From: Turritopsis dohrnii
Taxonomy: Eukaryota > Cnidaria > Hydrozoa > Anthoathecata > Oceaniidae
Length of the DNA: 64,000 nucleotides
NCBI GenBank assembly: GCA_027922465.2
Contig: BQMF02000061.1
Span: 248,001 to 312,000 of the forward strand
Direction: 5' to 3'
How positions within the stretch are numbered: the first letter of the stretch is position 1; each line of letters starts with the position of its first letter. The notes under the pieces are model-generated. The model did not search any database. It was not told where the DNA came from and was given only the letters and a program-made list of their open reading frames with translations. Of the stretch, positions 12,453-25,300 are shown piece after piece. The translations under genes were made by a program, and so were the position numbers.

Positions 12453-13299
12453 AACACACTTTAGGGTGATTACTCACACATCAACTAATGTATGTCCCTA
12501 ATTTCATCGGCGCTAATTAGGGTTAAATCATGGCCGACATCAATTAAGAGCTTCGGAATTAAGGCCACTTTTTTGAAAATGAAAAAAAAAAAAAGCGGCG
12601 TTATTTTTTTGAATAGTAAAAATGTCTCTTTATATGATTACTGTTTTTTTATCAAATGACACCTGCATGAATAAGAAGAGAAATCGCAAAATTTTCTATA
12701 ATTTCATTCATTTTTTGCACCTAAGTAAGAAATCAATGACGCATATTTTATCGCTTAACTTTCGCAGCAAAAATAATTAAGATGCTACGACTGTCCCAGC
12801 ATACCAGCGACATCATGTGATTCATAACACGGGCATGAAATTCAAGCATCTTTATTATCAAAGATTTACATTTTTGAATATCAGGGATTTGATTTCAATG
12901 ATATATACACACACAACCAATTCATGCCACAAAATTTGAAAGCAATATAATGACAAACGTTTTTTACAAACAACTAAAAATATCTAATAGTATGTTACCT
13001 CCGCCATTTTTTTGGGCAAGATAGGGGAATCTCCAGACATTGCCAAGTCCAACAGCGAATCCAACAATGGCCAGAACGAATTCTAACTTATTACCCCAAC
13101 CACCGCGATTCTCCTCTTCCGGCTTCTCTTCGTCAGGACATTGTTTAGGTGGCATTGCATCCACTGCATCTCCGTTCATGTGTATAGTAACTGTTCCGTT
13201 TTGGTCCGGCTGAAATCCTTTATTGTAAACAGACAAGGTATGGTCACCGGAATCAAAATCTTCGTTATGTACAGCATATTTGATAGCACTTTTTTTCAT
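5988..13299 (-). CDS. SLC6-family Na+-dependent neutral amino-acid transporter (SLC6A15/17/18-like)
   Basis: Nine coding exons on the minus strand join with matching phases into 627 codons plus TAG: 12999-13299, 9536-10005, 9094-9204, 8545-8754, 7862-7957, 7494-7692, 7188-7347, 6684-6846, 5988-6161. All introns are GT-AG. The start is the first ATG of exon 1. The TM1 signature [15 protein letters not shown] (residues 80-94) is the unwound Na+/substrate segment, followed by [11 protein letters not shown] across junction 1. The second outer loop has paired cysteines and NET/NSS glycosylation sites. YYWYR and [33 protein letters not shown] and YIYGMNK fit the SLC6A15/17/18 branch, as does the insert with KC before GLTFIAF. 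Known family role: import of neutral amino acids with Na+ at the plasma or vesicle membrane. Length (about 12 TM) is normal and no lesion is seen. Intron 1 (2993 bp) is by far the longest. Exact substrate is inferred only. Confidence 0.95.
6335..6398. repeat. 30-bp tandem duplication in a transporter intron
   Basis: AAAGTGTTCAATCTGTCCTT followed by AAAAACGTCT occurs twice in direct succession in the last intron of the SLC6 gene. Confidence 0.85.
9299..9476. mobile_element. TA-flanked MITE with repeated ACGACCACC motif
   Basis: Ends CAGTGCAACCTCCAATA and TATTAGAGGTTACACTG form an inverted repeat flanked by TA on both sides (9297-9298, 9477-9478), giving 178 bp. The inside is built of repeated AACGACCACC words. 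The ends resemble pogo/Tigger-type MITEs (established TIR pattern CAGT.GAACC). It sits in an intron of the SLC6 gene. Confidence 0.85.
12100..12460 (+). mobile_element. LINE C-terminal remnant with A-rich and (ATT)n tail
   Basis: A plus-strand frame of 65 codons contains [20 protein letters not shown], a typical C-terminal block of CR1/jockey-like reverse-transcriptase ORFs, with a stop at about 12303. An A/C-rich tract (12329-12364) follows and, after about 60 bp, an (ATT)n microsatellite at 12421-12450. It lies in intron 1 of the SLC6 gene in the antisense direction. Confidence 0.6.
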
Positions 13300-14833
13300 C
13301 TTTGAAATCGACGATAGAGAGAAATGTTACTTGAAAATAATAATCGACCTGTTTTATGTAACCACACAAACACGTCCTATCTCTCGAGCAAAGTTTTGTA
13401 TTATGCAAATTCTCTGACGTTTTGTGACCTCTTTTATTTCATGGAATGTTATTCATTGTTTTGAAGTGCGTCAAATAAAATGTGATTGGTCGATTTTATT
13501 ATTTTATTTGTAACCTACAAAAAGCATTCGAAATTGATGTGAACGTTATAAATCGAATTTTATTTTGGGCGATGTTCTTTCGTTCTTTTCCTTTGGGAGG
13601 GTGTTTTCCACGCCAAAAGAATTCATTCAGTGAATCAAAGTTTTTGAACGAATGTTCTTTCTCTTAGATAGGTACTGTAGCAGAAAGTTGATATTAAAAT
13701 AGAAATGAGAGACTTTTGAATACTGAAAATTGAAACCAAAATTATTTGATTAAATCATATTCATCAACGAATAAAGACTCTCATTTTTGTTAGATTTTTA
13801 ACTTTCATACCCAAAAATGCCAACATGTTTTTCATGAAAACAATAGACGGAAATAATAAAAATTTACGATATGATGAACATCAACAAAATTAAGGAGATG
13901 TTTGTGGACTTAAGTATTCATCAAGCCGCTGACAATGATGTAAGAAATTGACAACACTAGATCGAATATCAAACATTTTGTACTAGTAATTTTTTCAAAG
14001 ACACTCTTTTACAAAATCAATGGTGAGTTGTATTTACAATTGAATGGTCGTGAGCATATTTCAACATAAGCATATATAAATACATTAGTCTAATGCTTGA
14101 AGTAAATTACAATTTTATAGACGTTAAGCAAATATCAAACGAAATTGTCTAGCCACTAGAATACACTTCGTCGAGACTCGCTTTATCCCATTCCACAAAC
14201 ATCCTTATAGTCACCATTTGGGCATTTTGTAGTGCTACCACAGGCTATTAATTTCTTTCCACAATTTTGGTGATCATTATTTCTAAATGAAATAGTTTTT
14301 CTTCTTTTTCCCTTGTATTAAAAACATTTGTACATATTTTGCATTTTCAACATAATCTCGAAATTTATCGAAAATTATGGAATAAATCTTCTACTTCTAT
14401 GCTTAATCGTCAATATGTAAATCTTCAACAAATTTACGTTCGCTTTGTAAATTGATAAATTTAACGCCATAAATTTTAACCCCAATGCAATCATTTAATG
14501 ACTTAAAGATGAAATGGTCCTTTTGTAATCCACATGACTAAAATTGATACGATGGTAAGCTTTTCATATTTACAAGATATATGCATAGGAACGAGGTCTT
14601 GGTCACGTGATCCGAGTACTTTTAAGCCTCCTTTACATTCGAGTGAAAGCGGGAGCCGCCATAAAACTTTTCACTTTTAATTTACCAACTACAAAATAGT
14701 TAATGGAGGTATATTTAAATTGAACATCTCTGAAAAAGCAAGGTTATTAGACTCAAACTAACATCACTTTATTACTCAAACGTGAAAAGAAAATTTTCTG
14801 CCACCTACCACTGCGTTGACTCTTTTTCTATTA
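13300..14833. other. Region 5' of the SLC6 gene; nothing recognised
   Basis: AT-rich sequence without a convincing frame on either strand. It must hold the promoter and any untranslated first exon of the transporter, but I cannot place a TATA box or start site. Confidence 0.5.
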
Positions 14834-15443
14834 CCTTATCGGTAAAAAAAGTCGGCAAAAAGTGACTAAAGTTTGGCTAGGTGAATAATATTTTGTGCCG
14901 ACGAAAATTTTTGCCGACTTTCTTTTTTACCGACTTTTTTTTTTACCGATTTTTTTTTACTGATTTTTTTTTTACCGATTTTTTTGCCAGCTACTTACCA
15001 AACTACTTTTTCTCGATTTTTCTTCTCTGTGTTGCCAATTCTTATCAGGTGCTTTTTGCGGTAGTGTGAAAATGTAATTGAAATCAAGGAAGAACAAGTG
15101 CAACCAGGACAAACACAAACTGAAGAAGAACAAAAGAAAGGTCAAGAAGAACAGAATAACGAAAATACACAAATGAAAAAAAAAACTGTTATTGACATTG
15201 ACTAATTAACCTAATTTACCTAACCTTTCTTTTTGGTGTTGTATTTTATTTCTTAAAAAAACTTTCAAATTATCCAAACTTTCTTCGTCATTTTTTGTCT
15301 TGGAAATTGGTCGGCAAAAAGTGACTAAACTCGAAAATTTAGTCGGCAAAAAGTGACTAAATTTTGGCCAAGTGACTAATTTTTTTGCCGACTTTTTATT
15401 TTTGCCGACTAACATTTTTGCTGACTTTTTTTTACCGATAAGG
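14834..15443. mobile_element. TA-flanked TIR element, 610 bp, CCTTATCGG ends
   Basis: Left end CCTTATCGGTAAAAAAAGTC and right end TTTTTTTTACCGATAAGG are inverted repeats. TA flanks both (14832-14833, 15444-15445). Subterminal GTCGGCAAAAAGTGACTAAA is repeated directly and inverted. There is no transposase, so it is non-autonomous. TA duplication fits Tc1/mariner/pogo-type transposition. The CCTTA termini match the element at 38247. Confidence 0.85.
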
Positions 15444-15445
15444 TA

Positions 15446-16137
15446 TTTAATTTCATATTTTAGAATACAAATTTGTTTGAGCCAGAGTATTGACTCAGCT
15501 GACCGTACATATGTCAGCAGGCCAAAAGACTCTTCTTATGCATGATTATGGTATACTTTTCTGTTAGAGTTCATTAGTTGCGAAAAGTGATATAGACCTA
15601 AAAACTCTGATGTCTTTTATACCAGGAGACTCCAGATCGTGAAACCGATACCCCAATAATTGTTCGCCCTTACATCGATGGGTTGACACCATTTGGATGA
15701 CTTGCTTTACTTTCTTTGGACATTCGAATGTTTAAAAGAGCATTTAGTTTTTAATCAATTATGTTTACGAGACAAAAGAAAATCTATAGCAATTTTATGT
15801 CATCCTGGGGGTGTCGGTATCAGGGTATCATCTAGAGTATTGGGTTCCACTTTTCTCACGAGCCCTCGGCAAAGATGCCGGTGGAGTTGCGCAAGGAAAT
15901 TCTTCTGGTCAGATAAGCTATACCTGGACGGAAAAACAACAGCATGTTTTGTTTCATTTTTATTTCATCATAACGAAGAAGATATGTTTTGTATAACATC
16001 AAAAACAAGTTGACAAAGTGGTTTTGCGGTATATATGTTTTTGCCAGACATCGATTTTAATTCAAAAACAGCGAAAGTTTCCCTTTCCTTACCACACACA
16101 TTTCTTCTCAGCTGGAAGACAAAATATGGTAAAAACC
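15446..16137. other. No gene recognised
   Basis: Overlapping plus-strand frames run from about 15693 to 16013 without a recognisable domain. I see no splice or repeat structure that would support a gene here. Confidence 0.4.
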
Positions 16138-16233
16138 AGTGGGCAAAATCGTCAAAAAGTCACTGCGACGAAGAGCATTTTTATTGAAATTGTGTGTATA
16201 TATCTATACAAAGGCACTCCTTCGTGACGACTA
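16138..16233 (+). mobile_element. MITE family M1, copy 2
   Basis: Begins AGTGGGCAAAATCGTCAAAA and AGTCACTGCGACGAAGAGC, the best-kept left half of the family. The right half (GGCACTCCTTCGTGACGACT) is shortened. Confidence 0.75.
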
Positions 16234-16354
16234 GGAAGCTTCAAAAGTTCGGAACGTGTTTATACCCTGCGTACCGATGATCAAACAATGACTCAAATAT
16301 TATTGTGATTACAATTATTCAAATATGTCTCCTTGGCGGCAGGCACAGAATAGT

Positions 16355-16865
16355 ATAATAGTATAGTAGCTGTTATAGGATAGTAGCTGTTATAGTTCTG
16401 TCAGCAGTTCACTCAGTTCACTCGCTATAGCATTCTGAAATCCGTCATAAATGTAGTAGCTGTTATAGTTCTGTCAGCAGTAAGATGAACTTTATTCATT
16501 ATCCCTTCAAGTGAACCAATTCAAAGTCGCCAATATTTGGTTTTGCTTGTGGTAGATATGATCAATTAGCATTGTTTAACTTCTTCTCAAGTTTTGCATT
16601 GACAACTATTTTCCTGTGTTTTTTGGCAGTCCAAACAGTTATTTATATCAAAATAGGAAGTAGATTTTGAACAATAAGCAATACTTAAGAATACTGCAAG
16701 ATCTAACTGCCACAACTGCCAAAATGTTGACAAATTAAGTATCCATAGCTACTTAGTTTATTGACTGGTCTTAATTCTTCCAGTAACATTTGGTAAAATG
16801 AACTAAAGAGGCAAAAACAGAAAAATTAAACGAAAAATTAAACGAAAAATTAAACGAAAAATTGT
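16355..16865. repeat. Local tandem repeats
   Basis: TAGTAGCTGTTATAG recurs three times between about 16364 and 16470, twice followed by TTCTGTCAGCAGT. At about 16824-16862 the 12-mer AAAAATTAAACG is repeated in tandem about 3.5 times. Confidence 0.8.
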
Positions 16866-17300
16866 TTCTCGATGATGAATATCCCGAGGATCTTTCTTTT
16901 TTTTTCGCAATAAAGAAATGACTCATTTTTCAATCCTAAATAATTTCAATTTCCGTAAACTTTGGAGATGCCGTTTTAGAAAAATGCATAAAAGTTAGTG
17001 TGCATAAATTCCTTTTGTGAAAAGCCTCCAAATTTATGATCCTTTTTATCAGCGGCTTTACAATTTACGCTATCCGAATTACACATGAGTATTGATGGTG
17101 TATAACTCCTTGAGTTTTCGTCAGTGAAAAATAAAGTACATCACGTTATATGGCAAAACAATGCAATCTGACAGCCAGCGAGGTTTTGTGGCATAACTTA
17201 ATAGTGGAAATTTGGCCTGTTTTAATATGATATGTCAAAAAATTGAAGATTACAGTGTAATTTCTGTTTAGGTACTGTTGTTGGCTTGTTATCATGTTTC

Positions 17301-17418
17301 CAGTCGGCAAAATCGTCAAAAAGTCACTGTGATGGAGAGAACTTTTATTGAAATTGTGTGCATATTTATATAGAAATGCGCTCCTTCGCTGAAGTTTTTT
17401 AACAAATGTGCCGACTGG
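17301..17418 (+). mobile_element. MITE family M1, copy 3, closed TIRs
   Basis: Ends CCAGTCGGCA and TGCCGACTGG are perfect inverted repeats around the family core (AAAATCGTCAAAAAGTCACT, then TTTTATTGAAATTGTGTG). About 118 bp. Confidence 0.85.
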
Positions 17419-18824
17419 GTTAATCTTGTTCTGGAAACGTCTGTTTCATTTGCAATCTGAAGTGTTCATTAGGGGATTACCATGTTTGACTTTTCTCTTC
17501 TAAATCTATCAACTCATCTACATAAATTTGATTAACTCCTGGATACACCTCAGCTGAGTTTGTCAAATTGCATCTGCAACCGCTGAGCGACTTTTAGACG
17601 GGAAATAATCTTAAACGTAAGCAAGAGATCTTATAACGTCTGGATTGGTTGTTTTTGCTAAGATTACACTAATTCTGCTTAGAATCATCAGCAATTGTTT
17701 ACCAGCCATAAAAAGCACAGGGAAAAAGTGCGGCAAAGGGTCGAATCGATCACTAGCTGCATTATTTTCTTATGGTGTAAAATACACATGAAAAAAAAAA
17801 TCATCGCTAGCATCGTTAATCTTCCTTTATATTATCCATTCTTATTATTTACATATTTCATAAAAAATCTACAACAATAAACAATAACCAAACGACAACC
17901 ATACACCTTTTCCACATTTCTGTTTGGACACCGTGTTCGGATCTAGTAAAACACACAACATCGTTTCGAATATTCCATTGGGAGTTTTAAAAACATATTT
18001 ATTAAGTAATGAAGCCATGCCACTAATAAAAAGTTCCAAAAAAATTGGGAAAGGCGTATACTATACGTCATGTATTTAAATAAATAACAACAAACAACAA
18101 CAGGAATAATTTATCACAGATATGTCATGTAGATAAAATTACAGAAAGCATTGTTGCCACGTTTGTAAGTTGATTTGTTGAACAAATCAGCTTAAATCCA
18201 AAAAAAAAAAAAAAAAAAAAAAGGCAAAGAAAAAATAACCCGAGGAAATCCTACTTAACCCACAGTATCTCTCTGTAGGGTAAAAATGACGCAGGGGGTT
18301 ACGCGACGAGGGCACGATCTACCCGCGTCAATTTCCACGAGAAGTTTGCATGTGGTTTAAAATGAATTTCCATTACAATCGAAATCTAAAGATATTTAAA
18401 GAGAATTTAAGTGCCGCAGTGAATCCTGTATCTCCCACTTGCGGAATGAATATGGATGAGATGTCGTGCCAACATTTACAGCAGTGATTCTTCTTCCACA
18501 ATGTTGAAAGAAACATATCAATTTTTTTCTTTCATTTTCATTTTGTCCTTTGATAGCAATGAGCGAAAAACACTATTCGTTTCAAAAATACTCCACTTTA
18601 TAGGAAAGGTTCTCTAAAAGGATGTTCCTAACAAATACCATGAAGATTTTCTTTATCCTTTCTTTAACTGACGCCCATCGCGGCATTTTTGATGGTAAGT
18701 CGGTTTCCGTAACTCCATAAGTGCATCAAGTGTACCAGTTGGTATGAAGTTCGGAATACAAGTTCGGAATACTTGACCAGTTAACATAATTAACGACCTA
18801 CGTTACGCGGTTTTCGCGAGTATT
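17419..18824. other. No gene recognised; A22 homopolymer at 18201-18222
   Basis: AT-rich sequence without a convincing frame. A run of A (18201-18222) is the only clear structure. 18240-18480 is richer in GC but shows no recognised frame. Confidence 0.45.
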
Positions 18825-18950
18825 CAACGTCACATACTTAATGCGACGTGCTTGATGTGACGTACCTGACGTGACGTACTTGACGATAACTCGAATCGAC
18901 GTACCCCATGACGTATTTCATGCTACGTACTTGATGTGCCGTGCTTCGAT
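18825..18950. repeat. Degenerate ~14-bp tandem repeat with TGACGT cores
   Basis: Words of the form GTGACGTACTTGA recur (ATGCGACGTGCTTG, ATGTGACGTACCTG, ACGTGACGTACTTG), first at about 14-bp spacing and then less regularly. Each carries a TGACGT or GACGT core like a CREB/ATF half-site. Whether this is regulatory or simply a minisatellite cannot be told. Confidence 0.6.
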
Positions 18951-19301
18951 TCAGTGCAAAGACGAGGCTGGTTCACATGACAACACATACGGAGCTCTTC
19001 AGATTTCTTTTCTCTGGGAACTCTTTCTTTTTTGCGACAGGCGTTTCACTGAATGACTAAAATCACAAAATGCAAAAACGTTGACAACAGGCTCGCATTA
19101 TGTTCAATTTTTGCTGAGTCAAAGTTAGAAGCACAGTAAGAACTGCTTTATAACTTCCGTCAAGTACAACTCTCAAAAGACCGAAACAACGCAAGATGCC
19201 ACTAAGGAAATCTCTTTGGGGCTGCACAAATTTAGGTTGTCTGTGATCCCATCATAATTAATATTGAAGTTAAAATGAGAAGAATATTTTCAAATTCTCA
19301 C

Positions 19302-19337
19302 CGATTTCTTGGATGTCGAATCAGAATTCAGATCCTT
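19302..19337 (-). CDS. Candidate late exon of the kinase gene
   Basis: An acceptor (TTTTTTAG) precedes 12 codons, KDLNSDSTSKKS, then a GTGAGA donor. The phase (0/0) matches exon 33. The acidic-Ser string resembles the DLDSDS tail of vertebrate NEK9. It lies 3.7 kb beyond exon 33. Reading through the donor would add VRI and a stop, so this could also be terminal. I found no convincing following exon. Confidence 0.5.
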
Positions 19338-22300
19338 CTAAAAAATTAGAAAAAAAATATTAAGGAAAACAAATCTACAGTTTAAGATCCAAATCAGTCA
19401 CCACCCTGATCGAAAACGAGAACAATTTAAAACAAGCTTGCCATACATTTAAACCAACTAATTCAAAAATAAAAAGATTTCGTGTAAATGTAGTCTTAGT
19501 TAATTTAATGCCCTCATCACGTTTCCTTTGTTTTCATTTATAAAATATTGGGAGCTATTTTGTCCAGAGCTTACGTGTAATGTCAATAAATGGATAAAGA
19601 CAGATTAGTTGTGAGTGTTGTTAAATAACAAGTCCCGTTATTAAGCCGGTATAATCTTTATAAGCAAAAGGTGGGTGAAATGAAAAAAGGACACACATAA
19701 GCGAGGTCAACAAGAAGGCAAAATACTCATATTTCACAAACATAAAATCAATGAATGTATAGCGGTTAACTTTTAAAAAGGAATGTACACGCGATGGTTT
19801 CAATAACTTTCTTTCATTTCACTTGCATCTAATCATGTGATCTTTAAAATGTGAAAATAAGGTGTCTAATAACAATAACAATGTTGTACATATTAGTGAA
19901 CAACCAATCGTCACAGAGATAGTGTTGATCAAAGATTCTTTAATAAGGTCACAATCCACCCGACCTAATTTTTTATACCACTTCCACTCAATATTGTAGA
20001 TACTGGATTGAATTGAAAGGTCGCGAGAAAACTAAGTCAGCAATTTCCTATAAGGGAATCTCCCTAATGAGGGATTCTCACTGGGAGTGCAGTACAGCCA
20101 ACAGATCCTTCATGACAGTTCGTGATCTTTAAAAACTCGTAATCCACTATCAATAATACTAAACAACGGATCTAATGTCGTATCCAGGACTTCTGAGAAA
20201 CCCGCACGAACTTGAAGCTGACTGTAAAAAAAAAATTCTGGAAAAAACTTTCAGTATCGTTCATCTCAGTTTTTTTCTTTCTTAAAGGATGACGAATGAG
20301 AGTGGAATTTTGTCAACATTTTAAGTGTTCGAATTGACCGCAAAAATGCGTGGTTATGTTTTGAGATGTGACAAGTAACATAAAACCAGTGCAGGATATG
20401 CATGTTGATGACGTCAATGAACAAGTCCTAAATGGATGTTTTTACTTTGTGTGTTTTCAAACATTATTTCAAACACTGAGGAAGAACACTGAAAGACTGA
20501 AGTCCAACCCCCGAACAAAAACTAATGCGTTGTTAAAAAATTAGATCGGATGCAATTTGGGTTTTCGATAGGAGCATACTAACAGCGAAACTAGATCATT
20601 TCGGATGCGATTCGGGTTTTCGATAGGAGCATTCAAGCAACAGAACGGACGACCTTAAATACCAACTGATTCAACAAGTAAACCCAGGGTCAAACATACC
20701 GACGACAGGAACGTGATTCCGTGAATGAAATTTGATCGTCTGTGCAAATATGAATCGAAGAAAAAACAGATGGACTGAAAGGATTATCTCGTGTGAACAG
20801 AATCCCGATGGATAACAGTAGGGTGCGTTCCGACAGTACACATGTAAATCGCAAAGGTTACAAAATATTACTAGTAATAATACCCGAGCTTGGTTTATCA
20901 TTATTATTATTATTCCGGAAATGATTAACCGTGGAGATTTCAGATATAACGCCCAAAACGCCAGTGCAAAGCGCCAAACAAGAATATAGCCGCCACGAAA
21001 GTCAAGAGGTGAGCATGGGTGAAAAATCAGAACGCAACTCAAAAATAAAATGTTCACTTCATACAGTACAAAGAAGGCGGTGAATGCAGCCTATGCTGTC
21101 TGTAAAATTCAAACATTAATCCAACGAGCAAATAAAATGGGAACAGCTTATCTAAAAATATTTACTAGTTACATAACAAGGGGAAAACGTTATCTGCCAG
21201 CTACATGCTAACACCGAAGCCGACAGATTTTTGAAATTACATAAATTCATCGCATATATTAGAGAAGAAAGTCACTGCGACAAAGTGCGCTTTCATTGAA
21301 AAGTGGTGTGTATGTTATCTAGTAACGTACTCTTCCGCAGAGGTTTTCCACGCTATCCACTGGGAAGAGGAGTTTGTTTGTCTTACAGGATGTAAATGAA
21401 ACTAAAAAACGTCTGATTTGTTTCTCTGACAACCTGGAACACAGGGCTTTACCTTGCTTCATGTCACCTTGTATATCTGAAACACAAGGCTCTAGGTTTC
21501 TTACTATTCTCAGGAATATAACTAGTGATTTTTTCCTACAGTTCATATATAAGTTAGCTTGACAAGCAGCTGTTTTTCTTCAGGGTTTTGCATTGATGAT
21601 ATCACATGACTGTGACCAACCTCGACCCCAGGGTACCTTGCTTGTTTATATTTCAAAGTGCGAGATGTTGGTTCGAGGTTGGACATCGTCTTCCAGTCAC
21701 AACAACTGCACTGGTGTGAAGGTTGCAAACAAAAACATCAGCAGCTGATACGTAAGTACTCAGTTTCTCAATGGACCAATCAAAAGTACTCATTTTCGCA
21801 ACGGACCAATCAAAAGTACTCATTTTCGCAACGGACCAATCAGATTAGGTTCAATCACTCGAAATTCCAGACAGAAAAATACTTTCGCAACAAGCATGGC
21901 GCTTAATCTTACAATAACATTAACAAACTGCCAACCATCAACGTAGTACATAGCGAATTCTCCCAATTAAAACAAAACAAAACAAAAACAAGAAGACAAC
22001 TGGAAAAATCAACTAGTAAATAAAAACAACCTCACAAGACGTAAACAGACAAGCTCAATAACATTATCAAACCTACATGCCTTTCCTAACTACTTATAAA
22101 ATGTTTGGTTGTCATAGTAACTGAAAGGCGGGTCTCGCCAGGCGCCAAAAGCGTGGAAAGTTTAGAGAAAACTGAGGGGCGAAATCAAATCAACGAGGGT
22201 GATCAAATCAAAACACGGGATGGAAAACGGGAAATAGAAAAAAATGTTTCTACTTTTCCCAGCTAGACCAGCCTTGGTGCAAATCCAGAATTCGGAATCC

Positions 22301-25300
22301 AATGTTAACTGTATAGTCCTGTTGAATCAACTTTACAAATAAGTTGAAAATTCTAATATGCGCTTTCTCCATACTAGTGTACTCGACTGCCTCAACGTGT
22401 AATAATATACAATTCATTGCACCGCTTCCAAGTTCATCTTTATTTACTTCCAAACAGGTAAGAAGAATGATCCCCACAGAATGAATGAAGTAATTATACT
22501 GCTTCAAGTCACCTTAACTTTTGATAATTTCAAGAACACCTTAATTCTTAGCGTTTACCGAACTCTTCACATGGACCTGTGATACGTCACTATAAGGGTT
22601 TCTCTCAGAATTGAAAATACTTTTAGACAGCTTCGTTTTTATGTCGCATTCGGCCTCAGCTGTTCATACTTTGACCAGTGTTACGGTGTGATTTTTAACG
22701 CAAGAAAGTGGTCATGTCTGAACACGAGGTCCACATGCACCGTCCAATGAAAATGCGACTTCCTTACTTTAAGATTCCTGCGAGAACTCTTACAAAAAGG
22801 TTTGGAAGAGCGAGGCACCATAACCTAAATTTCCCAAACAAGAATTACAAAGTAAATGTTATGAATATTTCTGAAAAGTTGTCTAATGAGCATGCGAGAA
22901 AATTAAATATATTGATTTTAAGGTACAGTGCTTATCTTCTCACTATCAAACGACCAATCAGTACACAGCTACGTCATGTCAACATACGTGGATGACTTAC
23001 CTGTTGCATTTTGATAAGTTGTTCTTGTAAAGAGAGCAAAATATTGTAGTTATCTTGCAGTTTACTGTTTTGCTGAAACGAAAGATAAAAAATTTCTTAA
23101 AAAAAAAACAATAAGCGAAGGAGAGTGAGGTTTTAGGAGTGCAGGACGCAAATATCGAATTTTCAGAAAGATGCAACTTGTGATAGCAAATCACAATAAC
23201 GTCACCATCATAAACAACAACAACAATGGCGACAACAGAAACAGGAAAAAACATGTTTGGAAAAGCATCTGAGAGAAGTGGAGCCAATTACCCAAAATTA
23301 TATCAGAGACTTGGAAAGCGATACCTTAGAATTCAATTCAGCACTAAAGTACATTCATAAAGAGTTTTATTGCTTGATCGCCTGATATTGTCTGATTGAA
23401 AGCTCATATCAAAAATTTGATGTGTCTGTTCAAACATGCACAATCAAAATGAAAGTGAATGTTCAGGAAATTATGCCGCAACAGATGGAACAAAACAAAT
23501 TTACTCGCTTTTGCTTTTGTCACAGGATTTTGCGAGCCAGGGGTAACTGCCACGATCATAAAAGATATATCGATTATGTGAATAAAAAGAGTTACGGTTA
23601 GTAGTAAGGCTAGTATTCGAGTGTCCCTCTGGACGAAGCCGGGTGAGGGATCAGTTAAAAAATTGGTGATAAATTGTGACTGAATGTCAGCTGGAATGGC
23701 AAAGTAACCCTCCCCTCATAGTGACTATAGATTTGTTATAATAGAAAGTTGGACTTGGGAGGGGTGAACTTTAATAAAAAAAAAAGAAAGGATTTCAGAA
23801 CACTGGATAGGTTGATCTTACAAGACTGATATCCAATTATTATATACAAACGGCATACACATATATGGTTGAAAGAAATTTCATAGGCTAGTGTTTCTTT
23901 CATGCACAGGCTAGAGATACTTACATGGTGCAGATCGGACTTGAGATTAAGAATTTCGTCTTTCAGAAGAAGTTCTCTTTTCTAAAAGAAAAGCAAAAGA
24001 CACGGAATAGACCAAGATCAAGAGCAGTAATCTTTCTGTGTAGAATAACTTTCCTATTATACACTTCTGTCATGTTTCCAAAAAGGACCAACACACATTG
24101 ATCAAAATCAGTATCGTGAAATTAATACCAAAGAAGAGAATAGTGATTCTTATCCAGCATCAATCACTACCTTGCATTTACGAAAGTGTCAGTAATCTGA
24201 ACTCAAAAACCGAAAATAGACGTTCTCTAGATTTCCCTGAGAGTCGAATTTTTTTTATCTTTTTATTCATATCTTTCATAATACAGTACAACCCCGCTTA
24301 GTCGGACTCTCAAAATCCGAAAAAATCGGTCTGACTTAACGGGAGTCTCACTTATCGGAACTTCATCTTAAGTCAGACTCTGCTTATTTAGTCGGAAGAG
24401 GGGAAAGGTTTTAGTCCGACTTACACAGCAGTCCGACTTAACAGGGTTGTACTGTAGAATAATAATAGGCTATCAGGGCTTAAGATTTGCAATAATTGCT
24501 TTTGCCTATAAAAATTCATGAATAGGAGAAAATAACATACATTAGCTTCTTCTTCTCGTTGTTTATTCCATTCCTCGGCTTGCTTGATTTGGAGCTCATG
24601 CATTTGACGCAGTGCAGTTTCTCGCTAAAATGCCGTCAACAAGGTGATATCATCGGTGTAAAGTCGTCAACAAGCTGACGTCACTGTCGTATAGTCGTCA
24701 AAAAACTATCGTCACTGGTGCAAAAGTTACGAAAAAAATCGCCGATGAGCAAACTCATATGCAGGCATACCTCATTTTTTTCGAACTGTATCTTTTCAAT
24801 CTCCGCTTGAAGTCTTGCTTCAGAAAGTTTAGCTTGACGTTGGATTTCTTCAAGACGATTCTGATTAGATTCAAAGAAAAAACGCAAAAGATAAAACAAA
24901 TTATCTGATAGTAGCATTTACTGAAGCTTAGAATACATGTCGTCACAACGCCCTAGTTGACTCTAGGACAAGTCTTTAAAATACCCGTGTTTCTCCTCCC
25001 CCTACTACTACCCCAAGTTATGAACAATTTTGTGCAATCTTTACATGGAAATTTGTAATTTTCCTACATATTTGCATAAAGCACAACCGGAAGGAGCTGA
25101 TTTCGAATTTGGCAGTCATCATTCCAAATCTGACCGAAATTGGGGAAAGGTTAGGGGAAAATGTTGCTTTTGGAGTAGTTATGCAATAGTGAACTAGGGT
25201 CTGTCACAAATACCGTAATGCATCGATTAAACGCCCCCTTCTTTTAAACGCCCCCTCTATTAGACGCCCCCTCGAATAGACGCGTTTATTAGAGACACAC

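Noticed and set aside
14881..15069. Repeated TDFFF-type peptide frame
   Set aside because: Produced by the T-rich repeat words of the TIR element at 14834-15443; not a protein.
15693..16013. Two overlapping plus-strand frames as a possible gene
   Set aside because: Neither frame resembles a known family, and neighbouring splice signals do not extend them.
20061..20240. Minus-strand segment after TTTTTACAG as a terminal exon of the kinase gene
   Set aside because: In the required phase it gives only 20 residues with no NEK9 likeness; a longer frame exists only in another phase.
22708..22995. 95-codon plus-strand frame with an ATG, basic protein
   Set aside because: No recognised domain, it ends beside antisense kinase exon 33, and no splice partner was found.
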